Assembly (NCBI GenBank): GCA_041725895.1
Contig: JBGRQA010000040.1
Location: forward strand, 1 to 45,744
Reading direction: 5' to 3'
DNA from: JBGRQA01 sp041725895
GTDB lineage: Bacteria; Bacteroidota; Bacteroidia; Bacteroidales; Marinifilaceae
DNA length: 45,744 nucleotides
Shown here: one piece after another, positions 1 through 8,086 of the stretch
Numbering within the stretch: position 1 is the first letter of the stretch
Layout of the letters: every line of letters starts with the position of its first letter
Made by a program: the position numbers and the translations under genes
The notes under the pieces: model-generated
Told to the model about the DNA's origin: nothing
The model's input: only the letters and a program-made list of their open reading frames with translations
Databases searched by the model: none

Positions 1-561
1 AGCTCCTGGAGAGGCGTCAACTACCTTCGAACCCTGCCCGGTCCGAACACCTCCAACACCGAAAAGCAGCAGCAGCAGCGCAGCCGCTTTAAGGCCATCA
101 CCGGCCTGGCCTCCACGCTCATGGGCTCGCTCATTCGTCCGGTGTGGAACAAGGCCACCCAGCAAATGACCGGCTACAACCTCTTTGTCAAGACCAACAT
201 GCCCGCCTTCAACCAGGACGGTCAGTTGGCCAACTACGGCGAATTTCATGCCTCGGTAGGCAACCTGCCCCTGCCATCCGAATTAACCATTCAGGATGAT
301 ACGGAGACCACCTCCGGCATCGAGCTCACCTGGGAGGACGAAAGCGGTACCGGCATCGGCAACGCCGACGACAAGTTGCGCCTGCTGGTCATGGATGCCA
401 GCGAAATGCACGTGATCAACTCCGATGTACTGCGCTCGGCTGAGACCGCCAGCATCACCCTGCCATTGGCTGCAGGAACCGTTCAGGTCTACGCCTTCTT
501 CGGCTCCGATGCCGGCGATGCCTTCTCCGGTGACAAGCACCAGGAGGTCAGCCTAACCTGA
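1..561 (+). CDS. DUF6266 family protein, C-terminal part (runs off left edge)
   Basis: The reading frame is open from base 1 to the stop at 559-561, so the gene starts outside the window; the Met at 121 is internal. The first visible residues (SSWRGVNYLRTLPG, then a Q-rich stretch and RSRF) match my memory of the DUF6266 pattern of Bacteroidota, followed by a beta-rich body with YNLFVKTNMPAF. The family's function is not established, and no signal peptide or membrane segment is visible in this part. By eye the gene is clearly richer in G+C than the RiPP operon to its right, consistent with the operon being foreign to this locus. The family call rests on recognised sequence style, not on a search. 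Confidence 0.75.
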   Translation, partial: SSWRGVNYLRTLPGPNTSNTEKQQQQRSRFKAITGLASTLMGSLIRPVWNKATQQMTGYNLFVKTNMPAFNQDGQLANYGEFHASVGNLPLPSELTIQDDTETTSGIELTWEDESGTGIGNADDKLRLLVMDASEMHVINSDVLRSAETASITLPLAAGTVQVYAFFGSDAGDAFSGDKHQEVSLT

Positions 562-584
562 TGCAAAACTTTTTTTCAAAAAAA

Positions 585-608
585 GAGGGGGCACTTTCGT
601 GCCCCCTC
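585..608. terminator. Strong intrinsic hairpin after the DUF6266 gene
   Basis: A perfect 10-bp stem (GAGGGGGCAC / GTGCCCCCTC) with loop TTTC lies 24 bases after the DUF6266 stop. A-rich sequence precedes it on the plus strand, so the T-tract is strongest for transcription arriving on the minus strand. It probably acts in both directions and insulates the RiPP operon from this gene. Confidence 0.75.
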
Positions 609-749
609 GTCTTTGCATAAAAAATCCTATGCATCAGCATTATCTTCACCACCTAAATCACCCCAAACACACCCTAAACATTTCGAACTATTCTAGAACT
701 GCAACAATCCCCATTCTCTATCCCTTTATTACCGCCTCTTTCTCGACAA

Positions 750-869
750 GGTTCGAATCCCTCCGTGTTCACAAAAAAGCTTCGATTTTTAATCGAAGCT
801 TTTTTTGTATACCTTCCATTCATCACTAAAGTAAAAACGGAATTCTATTCGTTACGGATCAAGCAGAAT
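750..869 (+). repeat. Truncated copy of tRNA-Arg 3' end plus downstream flank (left direct repeat)
   Basis: These 120 bases align without gaps to 23989-24108, with 11 mismatches by hand count; the first 51 bases carry one. The repeat begins in the T-stem/T-loop of the tRNA-Arg, covers the 3' acceptor strand and the terminator hairpin, and continues about 60 bases into the flank. No 5' tRNA half exists upstream of 750, so this copy is not a functional tRNA. With the intact tRNA at 23937-24010 it brackets the RiPP operon like an attachment-site duplication. No integrase gene is present between the copies. Confidence 0.8.
777..806. terminator. Bidirectional terminator downstream of the RiPP operon
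   Basis: A perfect 11-bp stem (arms AAGCTTCGATT and AATCGAAGCTT, loop TTT) has an A-run before it and a T-run after it, so it can terminate from both sides. It lies about 80 bases beyond the stop of the HlyD gene (minus strand). It is the terminator of the truncated tRNA-Arg copy, reused at the end of the operon. Confidence 0.75.
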
Positions 870-884
870 AACAGGAATAAACTA

Positions 885-2189
885 TTAATTTCGAATTAAT
901 GATTTCAAAGGCATAAAGAGCCGTTCGAAAAGGTTCATCTTTTCGGTAATTATTTCTGCTGCTCCAGTCATTTCCTGACTTAATGGTATTGTTACCCCAT
1001 AATTGGTTACCAGAGTATCCGGCAAACTAATTGTGGCAATATATGTTCGCTCTTCTGTTAAGGATAATTTAACCAACTTTCCCTTTAGCATTCCAAATTC
1101 ACGGTAAGGATAATTATCCAATTTTATATTAACCACTTGATTTCGCCTGAGCCTTCCTGCTCCAAAAGCCTGTAATTCGGCCTTCCCAAATATCTTCACA
1201 CGCTGCTTGGGATACACGATCATGACCACCTGATTTTCGACAACATTCTGGTTTTCCTCCCAAAAATCAACCAGAGAGATATTGCCCTGTATGGGGCTCG
1301 TCAACAAATTTTGCTCCTTCCACAAATCAATTTGCCCTTTCAAATCAACAATCGCTCTATGAATAGCGAACTCTTTGTCCCGAATGGTATTTAGTTTCTG
1401 AACTCTCAACTCCAACAACTCCTGCTGACGAGCAACCAATTCAAATTTGGCACTGGAAAGATTGGTCCGTAAATCCTGGAGAACCTGTCTTCCCTCCAGT
1501 ATTTGCAAGCTACTTTTCTCCCAATCGGCTGTAGAAATCACACCTCTTTCAAACAACAAAGAATCCCGTAAAAAGGATTTTCGTTTGATACCCAGTTGCA
1601 TTTCCTGAAGATCCTTTTTCTTATTCAGTTGATGTATATACAATTTATAACTGTTTACTTTCTCTTCTACCATTCGAATCTTATCATCAAAAAATTGATT
1701 CTGAGAAAAATAATTATAACCGGCTATCATTTCCTCCAGCAAACTATACCCCATTTGCAAACTCCCAAGAGTTAGATTTTTCTTTAATGGAAATTTTGCC
1801 AACAAAGAATCCACCCGCGAATGCAATAGATCGTTTAAAAAAACAACACTTTGATAACTTGCAGCATCTTCAATCACAGCAAGACACTGCCCCCTCTCCA
1901 CTTCTTCGTTATCTTCAATTAAAAGATGCGCAATTTTCCCTGCTTTTTTAGGTTTGATGCGAATTGGTGGATTCTTAGAAGTAATGTAACAGCTACCGTG
2001 AATTACATCCGGATACTTTATTACAATGCTTCCAATAACCAATAGAACAATCATAACAAAAATTATAAAGATCCCATATCGGATAATACTCGAAGGAGCT
2101 TCCCCCAATACTTCACGCACCTCCCAGCTCCGTTGAACAATCGTGTTTTTTTGCGAATCTTTTACTAAAACTTGCTTCTTTTTCTCCAT
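885..2189 (-). CDS. HlyD-family secretion adaptor of the RiPP exporter
   Basis: A 434-residue periplasmic adaptor (membrane fusion protein). A short cytoplasmic N-terminus is followed by one membrane segment (about residues 37-60, IIRYGIFIIFVMIVLLVIG) and a lipoyl/beta-barrel half with IRIKPKKAGKIAHLLIEDNEEVERGQ. Then come a long alpha-helical hairpin (about 130-280) and the second half (LTSPIQGNISLVDFWEENQNV), the usual HlyD layout. Its ATG overlaps the stop of the C39 ABC transporter by one base (TAATG), which implies translational coupling. It is the last gene of the operon. It should link the inner-membrane exporter to an outer-membrane TolC channel, but no TolC gene is nearby, so a channel encoded elsewhere is presumably used. 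Confidence 0.88.
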   Translation of the reverse strand: MEKKKQVLVKDSQKNTIVQRSWEVREVLGEAPSSIIRYGIFIIFVMIVLLVIGSIVIKYPDVIHGSCYITSKNPPIRIKPKKAGKIAHLLIEDNEEVERGQCLAVIEDAASYQSVVFLNDLLHSRVDSLLAKFPLKKNLTLGSLQMGYSLLEEMIAGYNYFSQNQFFDDKIRMVEEKVNSYKLYIHQLNKKKDLQEMQLGIKRKSFLRDSLLFERGVISTADWEKSSLQILEGRQVLQDLRTNLSSAKFELVARQQELLELRVQKLNTIRDKEFAIHRAIVDLKGQIDLWKEQNLLTSPIQGNISLVDFWEENQNVVENQVVMIVYPKQRVKIFGKAELQAFGAGRLRRNQVVNIKLDNYPYREFGMLKGKLVKLSLTEERTYIATISLPDTLVTNYGVTIPLSQEMTGAAEIITEKMNLFERLFMPLKSLIRN

Positions 2190-4393
2190 TACGAAACCCC
2201 TATTTCTAACTGATTTTTCACAAGATTATAATAGTATCCTTCTTTCTCGATTAGTTGTAAATGAGTTCCCCGCTCAACAATACGTCCCTTGTCAAGTACG
2301 ACTATCTGATCGGCATTTTTCACAGTACTTAAACGATGGGCTACAACAAGTACGGTTCTTCCCTTATAAAACGACTCCAAATTATCGAGAATGACCTTTT
2401 CGTTATTGGCATCTAAGGCATTCGTAGCCTCATCCAGAAAGATATATTTCGGATCTTTATATATTGCACGACTAATAAGCAATCGTTGCTTCTGTCCCTG
2501 ACTCAAACCGATACCCTCCTGACCAATCTGGGTATTAAATCCAAGAGGTAAAGAATTAATGAATTCCGAAATGTTGGCCATCTCAACAGCATGAATTAAT
2601 CGCTCCCGATCAACAACTTCATCCCCAACAGCAATATTTCTGGTTATCGTATCAGAAAAAATAAATCCCTCCTGCATAACAACCCCACATTCTCCCCTCC
2701 ACCATCCCTGATGAAATTCCTTTAAATTTTTGGGCCCTACAAACACATTCCCCTCAACAGGATTATAGAATCCCAATAATAATTTAATGAGAGTCGTTTT
2801 TCCGCTTCCACTCGTACCTACAATAGCTGTTACTTTATTCTCCGGAATCTCCAGACTAATATTATTCAGAACCTTAGGAGAAGTAGGTCCTTCGTATTGA
2901 AAAGTAATATTGTCGACAGATATCTTTCGGTCAGAAGGGATTTCCGTCAAATGAGATATACTCTCATCGTCCTCATCCTCATTTCGGTACACCTCAAGCA
3001 AACGGTCCAGACTAAGTTTTGCATCCTGAGCCGAATGAAAGAATTCAATCATCTGATCAATGGGTCCGTTCAATTGACCTAAAATATATTGTATGGCCAA
3101 CATTGCGCCCAGAGATAGTTGCCCATTCACCACAAGAAGAGCAGCCATTATAGTTATAATTATATTTTTTGATTCATTGAAGAACAATCCTCCAATCTGC
3201 TGATATTGTGCAATTGACAACCCTTTTGTACTCACACGAAACAACTTGGTTTGAATCCCTTCCCATTCCCATCTTTTTTGTTTCTCACACCGGTTTAATT
3301 TTATCTCCTGCATACCGGTTACCAATTGAATCAAATTACTCTGCTCTCCTGACATTAGACGAAATCGCCTGTAATCGACCTCTTTTCGTCTACTCATAAA
3401 TATTTTAATCCAAAAAAGATACAACGCACTTCCAATCGCAAAAACCAAAAAGATCTTAAAACTATAAGCTATCAGAATCATCCCAAACACAAAGATATTC
3501 ACGATGGAAAAGGCAAACGCCAGTAGTTGCGAGGTCAAAAACTGTTCTATTCTTTTATGATCCTCAATACGTTGAATAATATCACCGGTCATTTTCGAAT
3601 CAAAAAAACGTATCGGTAGATTCATCAGTTTTATTAGAAAATCTGAAATCAAAGCAATATTTATTCGGGTACTTATGTGTAACAATATCCAGGAACGAAT
3701 AAATTCTACACTCAGACGACTTGCGATCAGCACTATTTGAGCCAACAAAATAATATAGATGAAGTCAATATCCTCTGTATTAATCCCTATATCAACAATC
3801 GCCTGTGTTAAAAAAGGAAAAATCAACTGCAGCAAACTCCCGATAACAAAACCGAGAAATAATTGAAAAATAAACTTTTTATGGGGCAGCAAATATTGGA
3901 ACAGAAAAGAAAAACTTCCTCTCTCCTCCTTGTCATCCTGTGTTTTGTAAAATTTGGGCGAGGGTTCTATCATCAAACAGATTCCCTCTGCCATTTCATC
4001 TTCATCTGCATCAGCCCAATGTCGAATAAAATCTTTAGTCGAGTATTCAATAATACCATAGGATGGATCAGCAACTACAACTTTCCCCTTCTTAACCTCA
4101 CACAAAACAACAAAGTGATCCTGATTCCAATGAACAATGCAAGGTAACTTAACCTCCCCATAAAAACCATTAAAGGATATTTTTACCCCCTGGGTACGAA
4201 AACCAATTTTCTCAGCCGCATCACTAATATTAAAAAGGGAGACTCCTTCCCTGGATAGAAAACACAATTCGCGCAATCGCTCAATCCGGAACATCTTGCC
4301 ATAGAACCTCGAGATCATCTTGAGACAGGCCGGACCGCAATCCATTGCATCAGATTGGTGAAAAAAATATTCCTTTTTAAATTTTCGTTTCAT
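2189..4393 (-). CDS. Peptidase-containing ABC transporter (C39), RiPP leader cleavage and export
   Basis: A 734-residue protein with three parts. The N-terminal C39 peptidase has catalytic Cys19 in DCGPAC, His93 in NQDHFVVL and Asp109 in VVVADPSYG. The six-helix exporter membrane domain spans about 165-440. The nucleotide-binding domain carries Walker A GTSGSGKTT, signature LSQGQKQR, Walker B YIFLDEAT and a switch His in VVAHRLS. C39 transporters cut leaders after Gly-Gly while exporting the core. Both precursors here have a leader ending KIKGG, so the match is direct. The gene is followed without a gap by the HlyD adaptor. All catalytic residues appear intact. Confidence 0.95.
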   Translation of the reverse strand: MKRKFKKEYFFHQSDAMDCGPACLKMISRFYGKMFRIERLRELCFLSREGVSLFNISDAAEKIGFRTQGVKISFNGFYGEVKLPCIVHWNQDHFVVLCEVKKGKVVVADPSYGIIEYSTKDFIRHWADADEDEMAEGICLMIEPSPKFYKTQDDKEERGSFSFLFQYLLPHKKFIFQLFLGFVIGSLLQLIFPFLTQAIVDIGINTEDIDFIYIILLAQIVLIASRLSVEFIRSWILLHISTRINIALISDFLIKLMNLPIRFFDSKMTGDIIQRIEDHKRIEQFLTSQLLAFAFSIVNIFVFGMILIAYSFKIFLVFAIGSALYLFWIKIFMSRRKEVDYRRFRLMSGEQSNLIQLVTGMQEIKLNRCEKQKRWEWEGIQTKLFRVSTKGLSIAQYQQIGGLFFNESKNIIITIMAALLVVNGQLSLGAMLAIQYILGQLNGPIDQMIEFFHSAQDAKLSLDRLLEVYRNEDEDDESISHLTEIPSDRKISVDNITFQYEGPTSPKVLNNISLEIPENKVTAIVGTSGSGKTTLIKLLLGFYNPVEGNVFVGPKNLKEFHQGWWRGECGVVMQEGFIFSDTITRNIAVGDEVVDRERLIHAVEMANISEFINSLPLGFNTQIGQEGIGLSQGQKQRLLISRAIYKDPKYIFLDEATNALDANNEKVILDNLESFYKGRTVLVVAHRLSTVKNADQIVVLDKGRIVERGTHLQLIEKEGYYYNLVKNQLEIGVS

Positions 4394-4472
4394 AAAAAAA
4401 TCTTAACATTCAGTATAAAAACACATCCTTACTCCTTATAAAAACATCGTCCCTTTATTGAAATGCAATTCG

Positions 4473-5963
4473 TTAACTTACACCCAACTCCTGCAAAGCC
4501 GATTGCTGTATTTCGTCCACCCGAGCTATCTGTACATTTTTATCTTTTATAAACTCATAATTCAATATTCTTCCAACATCCTCTTTTTGATAAAAGTGAT
4601 ACTTGCTCATTCTCTTCTGTTTTTCTAGATATCCTGTGTGCTTTACTAAAATTTTTGCATAACACCTTTTGTTTATATAGGGGATGGTTGGGAAGTGTAA
4701 TTTCCTGTTGTATTTCAACTGCAAACAACCTGTATTTCTAAACATTCTCCACCTATAGTAAATGCCAGGACTCATGGTTTGATTAACATCTTCCATGTCC
4801 AAACGATAATATTCCGGCCCATCCCAATGGTGAATCATGTAAAATGCGATTGAATCCACATCATCTCTATCAATATAGTCATAAACCGAATCAAAACGGT
4901 TGTCAAACATCTCGTCTACATCCATAAAAAACAACCACTCTACAGAAAACAACGAGGCCAACTGCAACAGTAGATTTCGATTTCCCAAATCATCAAATTC
5001 TTCTCTTTTTTTCTTTGCCTTTAACAATATTTTGGAGGATTGAGCACATTCAAAACTTCCATCATTACTTCCATCATCCAGAAGAATAATTCCATCGCAC
5101 TGAGTTTCCACATTCTTCAAAAATCCACTGAGCCTTTCTTTTTCGTTATACATAGGAACCAGAGCAATTACACGATACTCTTGTTCAAAACACCTGGTAT
5201 CCATTAATTGTATCTCTTCGAATCTACTTTGCAACTGAAGCCATCGCTCATGCCTAACCGTATCCAAGCCCCTTTGTAATTTTATTTTATTCAAAATCGT
5301 GGAATCGTTTTTCACCTTAGCTGGAAAAAGAATTTCTCCAAATCCCCTGGAAAGCTTAACTGATCGATTGGTTTCCTGAGGTGTATTATCTAGCACATTA
5401 CTATTTCGAATTCCGTACATGCATAGTCGCTCTTTCATATTATGAAATTCGAGACCACATTTTTCAGCCTCAAGGGAAAAACCTCCCACTGAAATAAAAT
5501 CTTCACACTTAGCAAGCAATCCGTTAAACTGAGGCAATTCTCCCTGTTCGGACAAAGCCAGAACTTTACTGTCATTGTATGGCATTAACGAAACACTACT
5601 CTTTCCTATTCGACCCAATATTTGAACACCATTTAGAAAACACTTCACATTTATCCTATGTCCTGGACGAACCAGACATACCAGTTCCTTTTCTAATTCA
5701 GGAACGACAGCATTAAAGGCCTGTACATACGAAAACTCCGGAAACTGATATTGCGCACGATAAATTTTCCAATTGAGCCATGGATTTGAATCAATAATAT
5801 CTTTTAGCTCTGACTCAAAGGCTTCCGAACAAACAACAATACAAATATCCAACCCATTACAATTTAAAACTTCAATATTCTCATTGAGGAATTGAATTGT
5901 TGTCCGATTAAGCAGTAATACAAGACTACAATTAAATATCCGTCCTTCCATAACACCACTCAT
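4473..5963 (-). CDS. Two-domain family 2-type glycosyltransferase in the RiPP operon
   Basis: About 496 residues. The C-terminal half is a recognisable GT-A (GT2) domain: nucleotide-binding start VIALVPMYNEKERLSGFL, then LLDDGSNDGS and a metal-site motif FMDVDEMFD. The N-terminal half (FNCSLVLLLNR, later GGFSLEAEK) looks like a second, degenerate GT2 fold without a clear DxD. I start at ATG 5963; the frame also opens at a TTG at 5969 that would overlap the upstream stop. The ATG lies 2 bases after that stop, so the pair is coupled. Operon position suggests it transfers a sugar to the peptide or another operon product. The acceptor is unknown; a cell-envelope role cannot be excluded. Confidence 0.7.
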   Translation of the reverse strand: MSGVMEGRIFNCSLVLLLNRTTIQFLNENIEVLNCNGLDICIVVCSEAFESELKDIIDSNPWLNWKIYRAQYQFPEFSYVQAFNAVVPELEKELVCLVRPGHRINVKCFLNGVQILGRIGKSSVSLMPYNDSKVLALSEQGELPQFNGLLAKCEDFISVGGFSLEAEKCGLEFHNMKERLCMYGIRNSNVLDNTPQETNRSVKLSRGFGEILFPAKVKNDSTILNKIKLQRGLDTVRHERWLQLQSRFEEIQLMDTRCFEQEYRVIALVPMYNEKERLSGFLKNVETQCDGIILLDDGSNDGSFECAQSSKILLKAKKKREEFDDLGNRNLLLQLASLFSVEWLFFMDVDEMFDNRFDSVYDYIDRDDVDSIAFYMIHHWDGPEYYRLDMEDVNQTMSPGIYYRWRMFRNTGCLQLKYNRKLHFPTIPYINKRCYAKILVKHTGYLEKQKRMSKYHFYQKEDVGRILNYEFIKDKNVQIARVDEIQQSALQELGVS

Positions 5964-5965
5964 TT

Positions 5966-7156
5966 TCAATTGAAATTAAAATTGATAATCTTTTTTTGCC
6001 ACAGCTGCAGAAAAAAAGGTATTCCTTCCGATTCCTCTATTTCCATTTCCTCGAAAAGTTGCAATAAATTCATATCCCCATCCAGATTCTCTACAAATTC
6101 GGCAACATCCGCTTCCAATACGCCAAGAAAATAGCAGTTCTTTTTGACCGACAGAATCACCTGATCCTCTCCACCTCCAATTCTTTCAAGAGAACGATTA
6201 TAAATTGGATACAAACGATCCAAATTAGCCCCATATCGAAGAAACTCCCCAAGAATCAGGCTTTCTTCAATAATAGAATCAAATTTTTTAAAGGAAGCTT
6301 CAGGCTGAACAAACCTACTATACAAAACACTATTCTGATCCAAAACATTATGCAGATTCTCCTCATTAATGATGCGAAAAACTTCATCCTCCAATAACTC
6401 ACCAACAATTACATCCTGAGTATTCCCCAGCGGCCTTCCCTGAAAATCGGCATCCCAAAGAGTTTCAAAATTATCAGGATGAAGCCACCCTCCTAATCCC
6501 TGACTACCGAGACAGATTACCGGTCTTTTATTACAAACACAATCCACAACCCGGTATCCCTCACAGATATAGATAGCATGTTCCCTAACCTCCTGCGACA
6601 AACTTTCAAGATGCAAAACAACACCTATTCCCGGAGAAAACATCTCCTCAAAATAACCGGGAAAATCTCCAACCAAATGAATGGGAAAATCACAAACTGC
6701 AGCAAATGCAATCACTGCTCGTTGAAAATATTCGAGGTCATAAGCTTCTTTTTCATATAGAAAAATAATATGAGGAGGATTTGTAGAAAAATCAACACTG
6801 CTTTTGGGGCAGGATTCGAATTTTCGCAAGAAAGGTAATCTCAGATTCAGCTCATCAGGAATCCCCATTACACTTAGATCTGTAATATTTTTCAAACTCA
6901 CCACACTACATAAGTTGCTGAATCGAAAAGGATTGTTTGTACCTACATGAATAAATACAACAGGAATGTGACATAAGGTATCACTCTTTTGTATTGCTTC
7001 ACAAAAATCTACTTGATCCGTAACTATTGCATTTATCTCTTCTTTCTGCTCGCCCCTCCCTTCTTCCCGGAAAGAAATATTATTAACAGATCCATCAAAA
7101 TATTTTTCACAAATCCCTTTGGATTCAAAACAATCTATCTTTGCTAATACATTCAT
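5966..7156 (-). CDS. Glycosyltransferase-B-like protein with possible C-terminal winged-helix (RRE/PqqD-like) domain
   Basis: A 396-residue cytoplasmic protein of unrecognised family. The middle resembles the C-terminal half of a GT-B glycosyltransferase: HIIFLYEKEAYDLEYFQRAV, HLVGDFPGYFEEMF, then EGYRVVDCVCNKRPVICLGS. The last 60 residues (ADVAEFVENLDGDMNLLQLF, ending LQLWQKKIINF) have the pattern of a PqqD-like winged helix, the fold used as a RiPP recognition element: a buried helix, the phrase LDGD, and a final 'L..W..K.I'. If right, this protein could present the leader to the adjacent glycosyltransferase. Both domain assignments are inferences by eye. It follows the elimination-domain gene by 31 bases. 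Confidence 0.45.
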   Translation of the reverse strand: MNVLAKIDCFESKGICEKYFDGSVNNISFREEGRGEQKEEINAIVTDQVDFCEAIQKSDTLCHIPVVFIHVGTNNPFRFSNLCSVVSLKNITDLSVMGIPDELNLRLPFLRKFESCPKSSVDFSTNPPHIIFLYEKEAYDLEYFQRAVIAFAAVCDFPIHLVGDFPGYFEEMFSPGIGVVLHLESLSQEVREHAIYICEGYRVVDCVCNKRPVICLGSQGLGGWLHPDNFETLWDADFQGRPLGNTQDVIVGELLEDEVFRIINEENLHNVLDQNSVLYSRFVQPEASFKKFDSIIEESLILGEFLRYGANLDRLYPIYNRSLERIGGGEDQVILSVKKNCYFLGVLEADVAEFVENLDGDMNLLQLFEEMEIEESEGIPFFLQLWQKKIINFNFN

Positions 7157-7187
7157 AATTTAATCGTTCCAAAAGATTTTTCTTTAT

Positions 7188-8006
7188 TCAAACATGAAGT
7201 TGTTTGCTTCGAGCCAATTGTGATTTTAAGTGCTTTTTCAAAAAATAGTAGCAGATCGATTCACACTTGAGAGGAGCCTGATCGAAAAAGCGATTGCAGA
7301 ACATGTGGACCAATCCAGCTAACATCGAATCATCCATGGGAATCCGGTTGAATTTTTCCTCCAATGCTTCCGTAATATTGTTCCGGTCGAAATCGCGGGA
7401 TAACGACACTGTTTTGCCCAAATAATATCGATAATGTTTATCGAGCTGAATTCGGTTTTCTTTTGCAAGCACAAAATCATTTTCAAATTCTGACCACATA
7501 GAATCTACAAATGATATTTTCTGTTCCAAAGTTTTCCCCATACACGCCATATAAAAGTTGATTCGCCTCAAGGCATCAATCCACTTCATGGAATCATTCT
7601 CCTGACAATAATATTCCTCCAAAAAATCACAGGACAATTCTGTATCCAGCCAAAATACTGTCTCAACATCTACAATTGCATCCTTTCCATACCGAAGATA
7701 TTCTCTCTGATAGGTAGAAAGCTCCAGTTTCCAAATCACTCCACATTCTAAATCAGTGGCCAATCCCTCTCTTACAAACTGGTAAACCTCACTCCAATTA
7801 TCATTTCTACAGTCGAACCTAATACGAAGGTGAAAATCAGAATCGAAATACCTGATAAAAAACCATTGGTGTATTTTTTTCTCCTCCAATAACTGTCTCG
7901 CAATCGGTACAATCCTCGTCAATATAACCTGATTCGCCAACTGGGGATTCAAATACAATTTTAGATAGAGCCATTGATCTCCAGGATGAAATATCGTTTT
8001 AATCAT
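7188..8006 (-). CDS. Lantibiotic dehydratase elimination half (SpaB_C / thiopeptide-type domain)
   Basis: A 272-residue stand-alone protein matching the SpaB_C domain pattern. Near the N-terminus are WLYLKLYLNPQLAN and, about residues 45-65, IHQWFFIRYFDSDFHLRIRF, the signature 'WFFIRY.D...HLRIR'. In full-length LanB enzymes this C-terminal domain eliminates glutamate from glutamylated Ser/Thr to give dehydroalanine/dehydrobutyrine; split LanBs are known from thiopeptide clusters. A related fold performs the thiopeptide [4+2] cyclisation, but only one copy is present and a LanC exists, so elimination is the simpler role. It follows the glutamylation half after an 80-base gap. Confidence 0.85.
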   Translation of the reverse strand: MIKTIFHPGDQWLYLKLYLNPQLANQVILTRIVPIARQLLEEKKIHQWFFIRYFDSDFHLRIRFDCRNDNWSEVYQFVREGLATDLECGVIWKLELSTYQREYLRYGKDAIVDVETVFWLDTELSCDFLEEYYCQENDSMKWIDALRRINFYMACMGKTLEQKISFVDSMWSEFENDFVLAKENRIQLDKHYRYYLGKTVSLSRDFDRNNITEALEEKFNRIPMDDSMLAGLVHMFCNRFFDQAPLKCESICYYFLKKHLKSQLARSKQLHV

Positions 8007-8086
8007 ATCTGTTTTCTTCTGATAAGCAAGCCTTTAATCATTACTATTCCATTTCGCTGGAACAAGATTTCAGACCATGCCCTATT

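Larger units (their letters stand above)
562..884. other. Intergenic stretch between DUF6266 gene and RiPP operon
   Basis: No credible gene is seen. The stretch holds the hairpin at 585-608, about 140 bases of unremarkable AT-rich sequence, then the tRNA-Arg 3' fragment with its terminator (750-869). A 76-codon frame at 599-829 runs through the hairpin and the tRNA fragment and is not believable as a protein. Confidence 0.6.

Noticed and set aside
750..770. A second functional tRNA-Arg at the left repeat
   Set aside because: Only the T-loop and acceptor 3' strand exist; no D-arm or anticodon arm lies upstream.
599..829. A 76-codon plus-strand frame left of the RiPP operon
   Set aside because: It runs through the strong hairpin, the tRNA-Arg fragment and its terminator; composition and content do not look like protein.
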